Part shown: piece by piece, positions 1 to 8,072 of the stretch
How the letters are laid out: each line of letters starts with the position of its first letter
Position numbering within the stretch: the first letter of the stretch is position 1
Assembly (NCBI GenBank): GCA_903825285.1
Contig: CAIJZY010000006.1
Coordinates: forward strand, 31,470-95,469
Source: an uncultured Opitutia bacterium
Lineage (GTDB): Bacteria; Verrucomicrobiota; Verrucomicrobiia; Opitutales; Opitutaceae
Length of the DNA: 64,000 bases
Direction: 5' to 3'
The notes under the pieces: model-generated
The model's database searches: none
What the model saw: only the letters and a program-made list of their open reading frames with translations
Told to the model about the DNA's origin: nothing
Position numbers and translations under genes: made by a program

Positions 1-137
1 CCGGCGCGGCCTCGCTGGTGCTCACCACCCACTGGAGCGACGAGCACGCGCTCCGCGGCACGCTCGCGAAGCTGACCCGCCTCCCGTGCGTGCTGGAGCC
101 GCCGCTGCTCCTCCGGATCGGCGACTTCGCCGACTGA
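1..137 (+). CDS. hom: Homoserine dehydrogenase, C-terminal end (partial)
   Basis: The window opens inside a reading frame that ends in TGA at 135-137. About 44 C-terminal residues are visible. They contain the pattern LVLTTHWSDEHALR followed by LPCVLEPPLLLRI, which resembles the end of the C-terminal ACT domain of homoserine dehydrogenase. The enzyme reduces aspartate semialdehyde to homoserine. The frame stops only 11 nt before lysC, and thrC follows, so the three form a threonine-pathway operon. The identification rests on a short fragment plus this strong context; the catalytic part lies outside the window. Confidence 0.75.
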   Translation, partial: GAASLVLTTHWSDEHALRGTLAKLTRLPCVLEPPLLLRIGDFAD

Positions 138-148
138 CCCTCTCGACC

Positions 149-1366
149 ATGCCACGCATCGTCCAAAAATATGGCGGCACCTCGGTGGGTGACGTCGAAC
201 GCATCAAGAAGGTCGCCGAGCGGATCAAGGCCTCGCGCGACGAGGGCCACGAGCTCGTCGTCGTGGTCTCCGCCCGCTCCGGCGTCACCAACGAGCTGAT
301 CGCCCGGGCCAAGGCGGTGTGCGAGTTCCCGAGCGAGCGCGAGCTCGACATGCTCCTCGCCACCGGGGAGCAGGAGACGATCGCGCTGACCGCGATGGCG
401 CTGCACGGCATCGGCGTCGCCGCCGTGAGCTACACCGGCGCGCAGGCCGGCATCTTCACCGACAAGGTCCACACCAAGGCCAAGATCAAGACGATCAACG
501 CCCAGCCGGTGATCAAGGACCTCAAGGCCGGCAAGGTCGTCATCGTCGCGGGCTTCCAGGGCATCAACGAGGAGGGCCACATCACCACCCTCGGCCGCGG
601 CGGCTCCGACCTCACCGCGATCGCGCTCGCCGCCGCCATCAAGGCCGACAAGTGCGAGATCTACACCGACGTCGACGGCGTCTACACCGCCGACCCGCGC
701 GTGGTGAAGACGGCGCACAAGCTCGACGAGATCTCCTACGACGAGATGCTCGAGCTCGCCTCCTCGGGCAGCAAGGTCATGCAGACCCGCTCCGTCGAGT
801 TCGCGAAGAAGTACAACGTCGTGTTCGAGGTCCGCTCCTCCTTTAACCACAACCCAGGAACCATCGTGAAAGAAGAAGTCGCCTACATGGAGAAGGTCGT
901 CGTCCGCGGCGTTGCCGTCGACAAGGACCAGGCCAAGATCATCGTCAGCAACATCCGCGACAAACCCGGCTCCGCCGCCCGCGTGTTCCGCTCGCTGGCG
1001 GACGCCAACGTGAACGTCGACATGATCGTCCAGAACGTCGGCCGCCAGGGCGTGGCGAACCTCACCTTCACGGTGCCCCAGACCGAGACTTCCCGCGCGG
1101 TCCGCGCCCTCGAGCCGGTGCTCGAGGCAATCGGCGGCGGCCAGGTGTCGGTGCACGAGCACATCGCGAAGCTCTCCGTCGTCGGCGTCGGCATGAAGAC
1201 CCACTCCGGCGTCGCCGCCACGCTGTTCCAGGCGCTGGCCGACTCGGGCATCAACATCGAGCTGATCAGCACGTCCGAGATCAAGATCTCCATCGTCCTC
1301 GACCTTGACCGCGCCGACGAGGCCGCCCGCGTCGCGCACGCGGCGTTCAACCTCGACAAGGTCTGA
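149..1366 (+). CDS. lysC: Aspartate kinase (aspartokinase)
   Basis: A 405-residue monofunctional aspartokinase that phosphorylates aspartate, the entry step to lysine, threonine and methionine. The ATG at 149 is chosen because the protein then begins MPRIVQKYGGTSVGD, with the invariant KYGGTS nucleotide/aspartate motif at residues 7-12. A GRGGSD motif follows in the kinase domain. The last ~140 residues hold two ACT domains, where lysine and/or threonine usually bind for feedback control. It lies 11 nt after hom. A ribosome-binding-like AGGAA followed by in-frame GTG at 866 suggests a separately translated regulatory beta subunit, as in Bacillus and Corynebacterium lysC. Confidence 0.96.
   Translation: MPRIVQKYGGTSVGDVERIKKVAERIKASRDEGHELVVVVSARSGVTNELIARAKAVCEFPSERELDMLLATGEQETIALTAMALHGIGVAAVSYTGAQAGIFTDKVHTKAKIKTINAQPVIKDLKAGKVVIVAGFQGINEEGHITTLGRGGSDLTAIALAAAIKADKCEIYTDVDGVYTADPRVVKTAHKLDEISYDEMLELASSGSKVMQTRSVEFAKKYNVVFEVRSSFNHNPGTIVKEEVAYMEKVVVRGVAVDKDQAKIIVSNIRDKPGSAARVFRSLADANVNVDMIVQNVGRQGVANLTFTVPQTETSRAVRALEPVLEAIGGGQVSVHEHIAKLSVVGVGMKTHSGVAATLFQALADSGINIELISTSEIKISIVLDLDRADEAARVAHAAFNLDKV
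856..868 (+). promoter_or_regulatory. Internal ribosome-binding site and GTG start within lysC
   Basis: AGGAA at 856-860 lies 5 nt before an in-frame GTG at 866 (codon 240). The surrounding codons (TTT, CCA, GGA, AAA, GAA, GAA) are A/T-ended, unlike the almost uniformly G/C-ended remainder of the gene. The resulting 166-residue product would be the ACT regulatory part alone. Its start falls close to the beta-subunit start known in Corynebacterium and Bacillus aspartokinases. The function is inferred. Confidence 0.55.
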
Positions 1367-1380
1367 GCGCGGCCGCGTTT

Positions 1381-1857
1381 AGAGGTCAGAGCTCAGATGC
1401 CAGAGGTCAGCCAGCCACCGCGCCGTCCGCCCACGGCAATTCGTCACTTCACCGAGTTGATCGTCTGGCAGAAATCCCATCGCGTGGCGCTGGAAGTCTT
1501 TCGGCTCCCCAAAGCCTTTCCGCCGGAGGAGCGATATGCCCTCACCGATCAGGTCCGCCGCTCCTCGCGCGCGATCGGCGCCAAGATTGCCGAGGCCTGG
1601 GGCAAGCGTCGCTATGAGGCCGCGTTTGTGGCCAAGCTGGTGGATGCGGATGCCGAGGCCCACGAGACCGAGCACTGGCTGATCAACGCGTGTGCCCATG
1701 GCTACTGCACGGAGGCGCAGGTGGCGGTCATTCGTGCACTTCTGCTCGAAGTGGGCCGAATGCTGGGCAGCATGATGAACGCACCCGCCACCTTCCTCAC
1801 CAAGCGCCCAGTTTAAGTATGCAGGTCCTGACCTCTGATCTCTAGCCTCTGACATCT
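1381..1857. mobile_element. IVP-type four-helix-bundle element bounded by inverted repeats
   Basis: The left arm at 1381-1410 and the reverse complement of the right arm at 1828-1857 match at 23 of 30 positions. Both are built from repeated AGAGGTCAG-like words. The arms enclose one gene (1397-1816) of the family first found in intervening sequences of 23S rRNA. The left arm overlaps the start codon region, and the right arm ends immediately before the thrC ATG at 1858. A transcript of the unit could fold with its ends paired, as the rRNA intervening sequences do. It has no transposase and no obvious target-site duplication. Mobility is an inference from architecture and from its position splitting an aspartate-family operon. 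Confidence 0.55.
1397..1816 (+). CDS. Four-helix bundle protein (23S rRNA intervening-sequence protein family)
   Basis: A 139-residue helical protein. After a Pro-rich start come the hallmark IRHFTELIVWQKSHRVALEVF region (helix 1 with VWQK), then RYALTDQVRRSSRAIGAKIAEAWGK and two more amphipathic helices. This pattern is typical of the S23/IVP four-helix-bundle family (TIGR02436-like), which is structurally related to the Avd accessory proteins of diversity-generating retroelements. The ATG lies inside the left inverted-repeat arm, so the first ~12 residues are repeat-encoded. Members are basic and nucleic-acid binding where studied; the role here is unknown. It sits between lysC and thrC but has no known link to amino acid synthesis. 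Confidence 0.85.
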   Translation: MPEVSQPPRRPPTAIRHFTELIVWQKSHRVALEVFRLPKAFPPEERYALTDQVRRSSRAIGAKIAEAWGKRRYEAAFVAKLVDADAEAHETEHWLINACAHGYCTEAQVAVIRALLLEVGRMLGSMMNAPATFLTKRPV

Positions 1858-3216
1858 ATGAAGTTCATCTCCACCCGCGGCCAGACCCCGCCGCTCGGCT
1901 TCCGCGATGCCGTGGCGACGGGCCTGGCGCCCGATGGCGGGCTGTTCCTGCCCGAGACGCTGCCGGACCTCTCCGGCCGGCTGGCGGGGTGGGCCGGGCT
2001 GGGCTACGCGGACCTCTGCTTTGAGTTCATGCGGGTCTTCGCGACCGATCTCCCGGCGGCGACCCTGCGCCCGCTCGTGGACCAGTCGTACCGCGGCTTC
2101 GAGGACCCGGCCATCGCGCCGCTGCGCCCGCTGGCGCCCGGCCTGCAGGTGCTGGAGCTGTTCCACGGCCCCACGCTCGCGTTCAAGGACTTTGCCCTCC
2201 AGCTCCTCGGCCAGCTGTACGGCCAGCAGTGCCGCGACCGCGGCGAGACCATCAATGTCCTCGGCGCCACCTCCGGCGACACCGGCGCGGCCGCGATCCA
2301 CGGCCTGCTGGGCCGGCCGGGCACCGCGATCTTCATCCTCTATCCCGACGGCCGCGTGTCGCCGCTGCAGGAGCGGCAGATGGCGTGCACGGGGGCGGAC
2401 AACGTCTATGCGCTGGCGGTCGAAGGCACCTTTGATGACGCCCAGGCGGCGCTGAAGGAGGTCTTCGGCGACCAGGCCTTCCGCACCGCCCACCGGCTCT
2501 CGGCGGTCAACTCGATCAACCTCGCGCGCGTCCTGGCCCAGTGCGTGTACTACCTTTACGCCTGGCTGCGGTTGCCGGCGGCGGAGCGGGCGGACGTCGA
2601 GTTCGTGGTGCCCACCGGCAACTTTGGCAATGTGCTCGCCGGGTGGCTGCTCCAGCAGATGGGCGTGCCGATCGGCGGCTTCCGGATCGCCACCAACCAG
2701 AACGACATCCTCTACCGGCTGTTCACCACCGGAGAGTATCGCGTGGCGGACGTGAAGCCGAGCCTGGCGCCCTCGATGGACATCCAGGTCGCGTCGAACT
2801 TCGAGCGCTTCCTCTATTACCGCGTCGGCCGCGACCCGGCCCGGGTGCGGGCGGTCATGGAACAGTTCCGGGCCACGGGCGCCTGCCGTTTTTCCGACTG
2901 GGATCATGCCGGCTTCACGGCGTCGCGCTGCGACGACGCGGAGATCCCCGGCATCATCCGCCGCGTGCATCGGGATTATGGCTACGTGACGGACCCGCAC
3001 ACGGCGTGCGCCTTCAAGGACCTGACGCCAGGTCGATCGCGTGTGGTGCTGGCGACGGCGAGCCCGGCGAAGTTTCCCGAGACGATTCGCGCGGCGATCG
3101 GGATTGAGCCGACGCATCCCGCGCTCGAGGCGCTCAAGTCGCGTCCCGTGGTGAAGCACCGGCTGCGCGCCGCGAAGGGCCCGATCCAGGATTTCATCGC
3201 GGCCCACGCAGTGTGA
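1858..3216 (+). CDS. thrC: Threonine synthase
   Basis: A 452-residue PLP enzyme converting O-phosphohomoserine to threonine. The N-terminus STRGQTPPLGFRDAV followed by GLAPDGGLFLPE is diagnostic of the long (E. coli/yeast type) threonine synthase. The PLP-binding lysine is K110 in HGPTLAFKDF, and the phosphate-binding GATSGDTGAAAI loop follows. PTGNFGNVLAGW near residue 255 is a further family block. The ATG at 1858 directly abuts the right arm of the inserted element. It probably shares a transcript with hom and lysC, with the element transcribed in between. Confidence 0.96.
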   Translation: MKFISTRGQTPPLGFRDAVATGLAPDGGLFLPETLPDLSGRLAGWAGLGYADLCFEFMRVFATDLPAATLRPLVDQSYRGFEDPAIAPLRPLAPGLQVLELFHGPTLAFKDFALQLLGQLYGQQCRDRGETINVLGATSGDTGAAAIHGLLGRPGTAIFILYPDGRVSPLQERQMACTGADNVYALAVEGTFDDAQAALKEVFGDQAFRTAHRLSAVNSINLARVLAQCVYYLYAWLRLPAAERADVEFVVPTGNFGNVLAGWLLQQMGVPIGGFRIATNQNDILYRLFTTGEYRVADVKPSLAPSMDIQVASNFERFLYYRVGRDPARVRAVMEQFRATGACRFSDWDHAGFTASRCDDAEIPGIIRRVHRDYGYVTDPHTACAFKDLTPGRSRVVLATASPAKFPETIRAAIGIEPTHPALEALKSRPVVKHRLRAAKGPIQDFIAAHAV

Positions 3217-3233
3217 CGGGGCGGGGCCTGTTG

Positions 3234-3327
3234 TTAGTTTAAGGTTGAAAGTTGAAAGCGGCGGACCTGCGGCCGCACCACGGTTTGGGTTCCGCGTCTT
3301 TCAACCTTCAACCCTCAACTTTCAACC
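3234..3327. repeat. Word-repeat palindrome, TTGAAAG family
   Basis: The left side (3242-3258) reads GGTTGAAAGTTGAAAG. The right side (3297-3327) is its inverted counterpart, built of TTCAACC/TTTCAACC words. The two sides share a 13-nt GGTTGAAAGTTGA core in inverted orientation, around a GC-rich centre. The element lies between thrC and the desaturase gene. The same TTGAAAG words form the palindrome at 32825-32961. Confidence 0.7.
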
Positions 3328-3404
3328 GCCCGGCCCCGTCGCGGGGTCGGGCCACAGGTGAAGTTACGACGCTAATTTTTCGGAGTTTGCACTCGCCCAG
3401 CGGA

Positions 3405-4550
3405 GTGGCCGCCAGCATCGTACCGGCCATCGTGCCCTTCCGACTTCCCTCCTCCCGGATTAATTGGACCAACAGCGCCTTCCTCATGGGGACGGCGTTT
3501 TTGACCTGCACTGCGGTCCCGTACTACCTCTGGCGCTTCGGCGTGGATTGGTTCCAGGTAAGCATGTTCCTGGGCTTCTTCATCGCCACGGGCCTCAGCA
3601 TCACGCTGGGCTACCACCGCCTGTTCGCGCACAAGGCCTTCGAGGCCCGCTCGCCGGTGCGGCTGCTGACGCTGCTGTTCGGCGCGGCCGCCTTTGAAAA
3701 CAGCGTGATGGCGTGGGTGTCCGACCACCGCCGGCACCACAAGCACGTGGACAGCGACAACGATCCCTACGACATCTCCAAGGGTTTCTGGCACGCGCAC
3801 ATCGGCTGGATCCTGTTCCGCCTCGAGCCCGAGCCGCCGTGGGACAACATCACCGACCTGCGCCGCGACCGCCTCGTGGTGCTGCAGGAGCAGTATTACG
3901 TCCTCATCGCCGTGACGGTTGGCTTCGTGGTGCCGATGATCCTGGGCTACCTGCATGCCGGGTGGCTCGGCGCGCTCGGCGGCCTCCTGCTGGCGGGCGT
4001 GGCCCGGGTGGTCGCGGTCCAGCACATGACCTTTTTCATCAACTCGCTCTGCCACACCCTCGGCCGGCAGCCCTATTCCGACCGCTGCAGCGCCCGCGAC
4101 AGCGCGCTGATGGCGATCTTCACGTTCGGCGAGGGCTACCATAATTATCACCACGAGTTCCAGCACGACTACCGCAACGGCGTGAAGTGGTGGCAGTGGG
4201 ACCCGACGAAGTGGACGATCTGGACGCTCGCGAAGCTCGGGCTCGCCAGCGATCTCCGCCGGGTGACCGAGGAGAAGGTCCTCCTGTTCCAGCTGGTGGA
4301 GGTCCGCCGCCGCCTCGAGGAACGCCTGGCCTGCCAGGTGTCGCCCCTTTCCACCCGCACCCGCCAGTTGCTCCAGGACTCGCGCACCAAGCTCCACCAG
4401 CTGGGCGACCGCTGGACAGTGCTGAAGGCCGAGTACGCGGAGAAAACCGACGTGCAGATCGTGCATGCCCGGGCCGCCCTGGCGGAGATCCGCGCGGAGA
4501 TCCGGCTGGCGTTCGAGCTGCTGGACCAGGCGAGCGCGATGCCCGCCTGA
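3405..4550 (+). CDS. Membrane fatty acid desaturase (acyl-CoA/acyl-lipid delta-9 type)
   Basis: An integral-membrane di-iron desaturase that introduces double bonds into fatty acyl chains. All three histidine boxes are present: GYHRLFAH, DHRRHHKHVD and GYHNYHHEFQHD. The helices around them follow the usual DesC/stearoyl-CoA desaturase order. The start is uncertain because no ATG precedes the conserved core. The open frame reaches back into the TTGAAAG repeat, so that part is discounted; GTG at 3405 or 3432 or TTG at 3387 are possible. About 85 residues after the catalytic core form a charged, probably coiled-coil tail that ordinary desaturases lack. It is convergent with the cardiolipin synthase gene, with only 6 nt between. 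Confidence 0.88.
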   Translation: MAASIVPAIVPFRLPSSRINWTNSAFLMGTAFLTCTAVPYYLWRFGVDWFQVSMFLGFFIATGLSITLGYHRLFAHKAFEARSPVRLLTLLFGAAAFENSVMAWVSDHRRHHKHVDSDNDPYDISKGFWHAHIGWILFRLEPEPPWDNITDLRRDRLVVLQEQYYVLIAVTVGFVVPMILGYLHAGWLGALGGLLLAGVARVVAVQHMTFFINSLCHTLGRQPYSDRCSARDSALMAIFTFGEGYHNYHHEFQHDYRNGVKWWQWDPTKWTIWTLAKLGLASDLRRVTEEKVLLFQLVEVRRRLEERLACQVSPLSTRTRQLLQDSRTKLHQLGDRWTVLKAEYAEKTDVQIVHARAALAEIRAEIRLAFELLDQASAMPA

Positions 4551-4556
4551 GCCGGA

Positions 4557-6005
4557 CTAGAGCAGCGGGGCCAGGAGGCGGCTGAAGTCCTCCATGATCC
4601 GCGCCGGCAGCCGCTGGCGCTTGGTCGGGTCGGTGCGCAGCTCCCGGCAGTGGTGCAGCAGCGACTCGGCCCAGGCCTTGATCGCGCGCACCTCGGCCTC
4701 GGAGTGCACCACCAGGCCGATCTCAAAGTTCACGAACAGGCTGCGGAGGTCGAAATTGGCCGAGCCGAGCAGGCCGATGCGGTCGTCCACGATCAGCGCC
4801 TTGCTGTGCATCATGCCCGCGCCGAAGAGCATCACCCGGCCGCCGGCCTGCCGCAGCTCGCGCACGTAGTGGCGGCGGGCGAAGTCCGTGACGGGGTGGT
4901 TGGAGCGCGCCGGCAGGACCAGTGTCACGGCGCGGCCGGCGCGGGCCTTGACGATCAGCGAGCGCAGCAGGACGTCGTCGGGGATGAAGTAGGGCGTGAC
5001 GATCCAGATGCTCTCCTCGGCCTCCTGGATCATGGAGATGATGCCCTCGTAGAGCGGGTCGCCTGGGACGTCGGGCCCGCTGGCGACCACCTGCAGCTCG
5101 GCGTCGCCGCAGACGGAGGCGGCGGCCTCAGATGCGGGGGCGCGCAGCGGTCCCGGCGGCCGGCGGCTGGCAAAGCTCCAGTCGGCGACAAACACCTCGT
5201 GGAGCAGCAGGGCGGCGGGTCCCTCGACCAGGGCGCCAAGGTCATTGAACCGCTTCCGGTACGGCAGGGGTCCCATGTACTCCTCGGCGAGGTTATGCCC
5301 GCCGATGATCGCCGCGGTGTGGTCGAAGACGGCGATTTTCCGGTGATTGCGGAGGTTGGCCGAGCCGCGCGAGGTGAAGGGCAGCACGGGCATGAACCGG
5401 ATGACCTCGCCGCCCGCCTGGCGCAGGGGGGCGAGGAAATTCCCGCCGATGAACATGGATCCGACCGAGTCGAGCAGCAGGCGCACCTTGACGCCGGCCC
5501 GGGCCCGCTCGGCAAGCAGGCGGACGATGCGACGGCCGGTATCGTCACGGCCGAGGATGAACGTGGTGATGTGGATGGTGTGCCGGGCGCCTTGGATGCG
5601 GCGTTCCAGCTCGTCGTAGATCTCCTCGCCGGTGGTCAGGAGCCGCAGGCGGTTGCCGGCCACGGGGGTCCCGGCGCCGGCGGCCATGATCGTCTGGGCG
5701 ACGGGCCAGTGGGCGTAGAACGACGGCGCGCCCGGCTGGCCGGGGAGCGTCGGCGCGAGCGGGGTCTTGCGCGCGGCGAGCCGGCGCAGCTTGCGGCCGC
5801 CGAGGAGGAGGTAAAGCGGGACGCCGACGTAGGGGACGAGGATGATGACCAGCAGCCAGGCAAACGTGTTCGCCGGGGCCTTTTTTTGGCTCATGAGCCG
5901 CGCGAGGACGAAGAGGGCCAGGATGAACCCGGCCAGGGTGGTGAAGTTCGCCACGAGGCCCTGGGCGAGGAAGTCCGCCAGCCACTCTTTCACGTTCGCG
6001 ACCAT
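4557..6005 (-). CDS. cls: Cardiolipin synthase / phospholipase D family protein
   Basis: About 482 residues. Two N-terminal transmembrane helices (the second ends near LVIILVPYVGVPLYLL) precede two phospholipase D domains. Both HKD motifs are intact: HRKIAVFD in NHRKIAVFDHTAAIIGG and HSKALIVD in MMHSKALIVDDRIGLLGS. This is the standard layout of bacterial cardiolipin synthases, which join two phosphatidylglycerol molecules at the inner membrane. ATG at 6005 is preferred because GGAG lies 9 nt upstream on the coding strand; GTG at 6023 is an alternative. The stop nearly touches the converging desaturase, a possible lipid-related pair. Confidence 0.93.
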   Translation of the reverse strand: MVANVKEWLADFLAQGLVANFTTLAGFILALFVLARLMSQKKAPANTFAWLLVIILVPYVGVPLYLLLGGRKLRRLAARKTPLAPTLPGQPGAPSFYAHWPVAQTIMAAGAGTPVAGNRLRLLTTGEEIYDELERRIQGARHTIHITTFILGRDDTGRRIVRLLAERARAGVKVRLLLDSVGSMFIGGNFLAPLRQAGGEVIRFMPVLPFTSRGSANLRNHRKIAVFDHTAAIIGGHNLAEEYMGPLPYRKRFNDLGALVEGPAALLLHEVFVADWSFASRRPPGPLRAPASEAAASVCGDAELQVVASGPDVPGDPLYEGIISMIQEAEESIWIVTPYFIPDDVLLRSLIVKARAGRAVTLVLPARSNHPVTDFARRHYVRELRQAGGRVMLFGAGMMHSKALIVDDRIGLLGSANFDLRSLFVNFEIGLVVHSEAEVRAIKAWAESLLHHCRELRTDPTKRQRLPARIMEDFSRLLAPLL

Positions 6006-6108
6006 AGGCGTGGGCTCCAACACATCCCGGCGGCGTCAAGGAGGCAAGGCGGCGGTGAAAAAAACCTTGAACTTGGCTGGGTGAGTCGAGAGTTTGCGCG
6101 CTCTTTTT

Positions 6109-6194
<86 letters not shown>

Positions 6195-6210
6195 CTCTCC
6201 CCGCCGCCGG

Positions 6211-6230
6211 CGGCCCCCCCGGGGGGGCCG
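6211..6230. other. Perfect 20-bp C7/G7 palindrome downstream of tRNA-Tyr
   Basis: CGGCCCCCCC followed directly by GGGGGGGCCG, a perfect 20-bp inverted repeat with no loop, 16 nt after the tRNA. It could stop or process the tRNA transcript, although no T-run follows. No other role is visible. Confidence 0.5.
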
Positions 6231-6264
6231 GCTTGGAGACCCTTCGGGGTCAATAGCGGATGCG

Positions 6265-6347
6265 CCATCGCGGAAACAGGGAGGAGCGCAAATACCGGGA
6301 AACTGCACCGAAATCCGCGTTTCCGCCCCTCCGCGCTTCCGCGATGA
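6265..6347. repeat. Word-repeat palindrome, ATCGCGGAAGCG family
   Basis: The left arm (6265-6290) begins CCATCGCGGAAAC. The right arm (6315-6347), reverse-complemented, begins TCATCGCGGAAGCGCGGAGG. They share CATCGCGGAA and GGAGG words in inverted orientation. The same words make up the palindrome at 42715-42803. It lies between tRNA-Tyr and radC; nothing else is seen in 6231-6425. Confidence 0.65.
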
Positions 6348-6425
6348 CCCAGGACGCATGCATGCAGCCCGACCAATGCGCGAAGCCTTCGTGGGCTTAG
6401 TGGCTAAATCCAACCCGCCCGGTGC

Positions 6426-7187
6426 CTAGAGCAGTCCGGCCTCGCGGAAGCTGAAAAAGCCCTTTCCTGCCGGGTCCATGGCCGCCCGGCCGAGCACGAC
6501 GTGGTCCACGAGGTCGATATCGACCACCTTGGCCGCCTCCCGGAGCTGGCGCGTGATCTGGAGGTCGGCCGTGCTGGGGGAGGGGTCGCCGCTGGGGTGG
6601 TTGTGCGCGCAGACGACGCAGGCCGCGCCCTCCCGGACCGCGGCGCGGAACACCTCCCGGGGATGGGCCAGGGCGGCGGTGGCGGTGCCGGAGGTGACCT
6701 CCACGCGCTTGAGCAGGCGGTGCTTCCGGTTCAGGCAGAGCACCCAGAACTTCTCCACCTCCAGCCCGAGGGCGAGTGGCTCAAGGTGCGCGGCGATGAG
6801 GTCGGCGCGATTGAGCTGGGGCAGGACGGCTCCCTGCTCGCGCACCACGCGGCGGGCGAGTTCCATGCCGGCGACAAGCTGCAGCGCCTTCACGCGGCCG
6901 ATGCCCTTGAACTGGCGGAACTCCGCCTCGCGCCACGCCAGCAGGCCCGCCAGCGAGCCGGCCTCGGCCAGCAGCCGCGTGGCCAGCGTCATCACGTCCT
7001 GGCCCTGCGTGCCGTTGCGCAGCAGCAGCGCGAGCAGCTCTGTGTCGCTCAGCGCGCCGGCGCCGTGGCGCTCGAGCCGCTCCTGCGGACGCTCGTCCGC
7101 CGCCATCTCGCGCAGCCGGTTGGGGGGAGGAATAATCGGGAGGGCCGGCCATGCGTTTGGCTTGGACAGCTTTTCCAAAGCTGCCAA
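6426..7187 (-). CDS. radC: RadC family JAB/MPN-domain protein
   Basis: Up to 253 residues. An N-terminal helix-hairpin-helix-like region ([19 protein letters not shown] and [12 protein letters not shown]) precedes a C-terminal JAB1/MPN metalloprotease-like domain. That domain carries the JAMM signature [11 protein letters not shown] with a downstream Asp, complete for zinc binding. RadC is historically linked to DNA repair, but its biochemical role is unsettled. The 7187 start is TTG; an in-frame ATG at 7106 would give 226 residues starting [11 protein letters not shown]. It is divergent from the ThuA gene, whose ATG is at 7205. Confidence 0.92.
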   Translation of the reverse strand: MAALEKLSKPNAWPALPIIPPPNRLREMAADERPQERLERHGAGALSDTELLALLLRNGTQGQDVMTLATRLLAEAGSLAGLLAWREAEFRQFKGIGRVKALQLVAGMELARRVVREQGAVLPQLNRADLIAAHLEPLALGLEVEKFWVLCLNRKHRLLKRVEVTSGTATAALAHPREVFRAAVREGAACVVCAHNHPSGDPSPSTADLQITRQLREAAKVVDIDLVDHVVLGRAAMDPAGKGFFSFREAGLL

Positions 7188-7204
7188 TCCTCCGTACTCT
7201 CACC

Positions 7205-7945
7205 ATGAAAACACTCCAAGTGGTTGTCTGGGGCGAAAACGTCCATGAGCACCGCAACGCCAAGGTCAGCGCGATCTATCCCCGGGGTATGCACGCGACC
7301 ATTGCCGAGGGGGTCCGGGAGCTGCTGGCCGGGTCCAGCGTGACCACCGCCACGCTGCAGGAGCCGGAGCACGGCCTCACCGAGGAGCGGCTGGCGGCGA
7401 CGGATGTCCTGGTCTGGTGGGGGCACATGGCCCACGACCAGGTCAACGACAAGGTGGTCGACCGGGTGCAGAAGCGCGTTTTGGAGGGCATGGGCCTTGT
7501 GGTGCTGCACTCGGGCCATTACTCGAAGATCTTCAAGCGGCTCCTGGGCACGACGTGCTCGCTGACCTGGCGCGAGGCGGACGAGCGCGAGCGCCTGTGG
7601 GTGTGCAACCCGGGTCACCCGATCGCGCGGGGCATCGACAAGTATTTCGAGCTGCCGCAGGAGGAGATGTACGGCGAACCCTTTGCGATCCCGGCGCCCG
7701 ATGAGCAGGTGTTCATCTCCTGGTTCGAGGGCGGGGAAGTGTTCCGCAGCGGCTGCTGCTGGACGCGGGGCAACGGCAAGATCTTCTATTTCCGTCCCGG
7801 CCACGAGACCTACCCGACGTACCACGACAAGAATGTCCGCCGCGTCATTGCCAATGCCGTGGAGTGGGCGCGCCCGCAGGGCGTGTGGATCGACTCCTGC
7901 CCGAATGCCAAGGTCCCGCTCGAGAAGCTCACGCGCAAGGCGTGA
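7205..7945 (+). CDS. ThuA-domain protein (trehalose-utilisation family)
   Basis: A 246-residue protein matching the ThuA domain, a class I glutamine-amidotransferase-like fold. [16 protein letters not shown] opens the Rossmann-like core. [14 protein letters not shown] and [15 protein letters not shown] are conserved blocks, and [15 protein letters not shown] near the C-terminus is typical of the family. ThuA homologues are common in Verrucomicrobiota sugar catabolism; ThuA/ThuB in rhizobia take part in trehalose/disaccharide oxidation. No signal peptide is seen, so it is likely cytoplasmic. The substrate cannot be deduced. Confidence 0.85.
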   Translation: MKTLQVVVWGENVHEHRNAKVSAIYPRGMHATIAEGVRELLAGSSVTTATLQEPEHGLTEERLAATDVLVWWGHMAHDQVNDKVVDRVQKRVLEGMGLVVLHSGHYSKIFKRLLGTTCSLTWREADERERLWVCNPGHPIARGIDKYFELPQEEMYGEPFAIPAPDEQVFISWFEGGEVFRSGCCWTRGNGKIFYFRPGHETYPTYHDKNVRRVIANAVEWARPQGVWIDSCPNAKVPLEKLTRKA

Positions 7946-7950
7946 GCGGT

Positions 7951-8067
7951 TCGAAATTCGAACGACAAAGCACGAAATTCGAGGGTAAGCGCCAAACCCC
8001 AAGGCTTGGTGCGTGCCACGGCTTGAAGCTGAAATCCTCTCGGATTTCGTGCCTCGAGTTTCGTGCC
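7951..8067. repeat. Word-repeat palindrome, CACGAAATTCGA family
   Basis: The left side (7951-7984) contains TCGAAATTCGAACGAC and AGCACGAAATTCGAGG. The right side (8038-8067), reverse-complemented, reads GGCACGAAACTCGAGGCACG. The repeated word is about 10 nt (GCACGAAAYTCGAG). It lies between the converging ThuA and SurA-like genes and could work as a bidirectional terminator, although no T-run follows. Confidence 0.65.
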
Positions 8068-8072
8068 TACGC

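Noticed and set aside
1381..1857. Classical insertion sequence
   Set aside because: No transposase-like protein, no clear target duplication, and the arms are word repeats, not simple terminal inverted repeats. Kept as an IVP-type element only.
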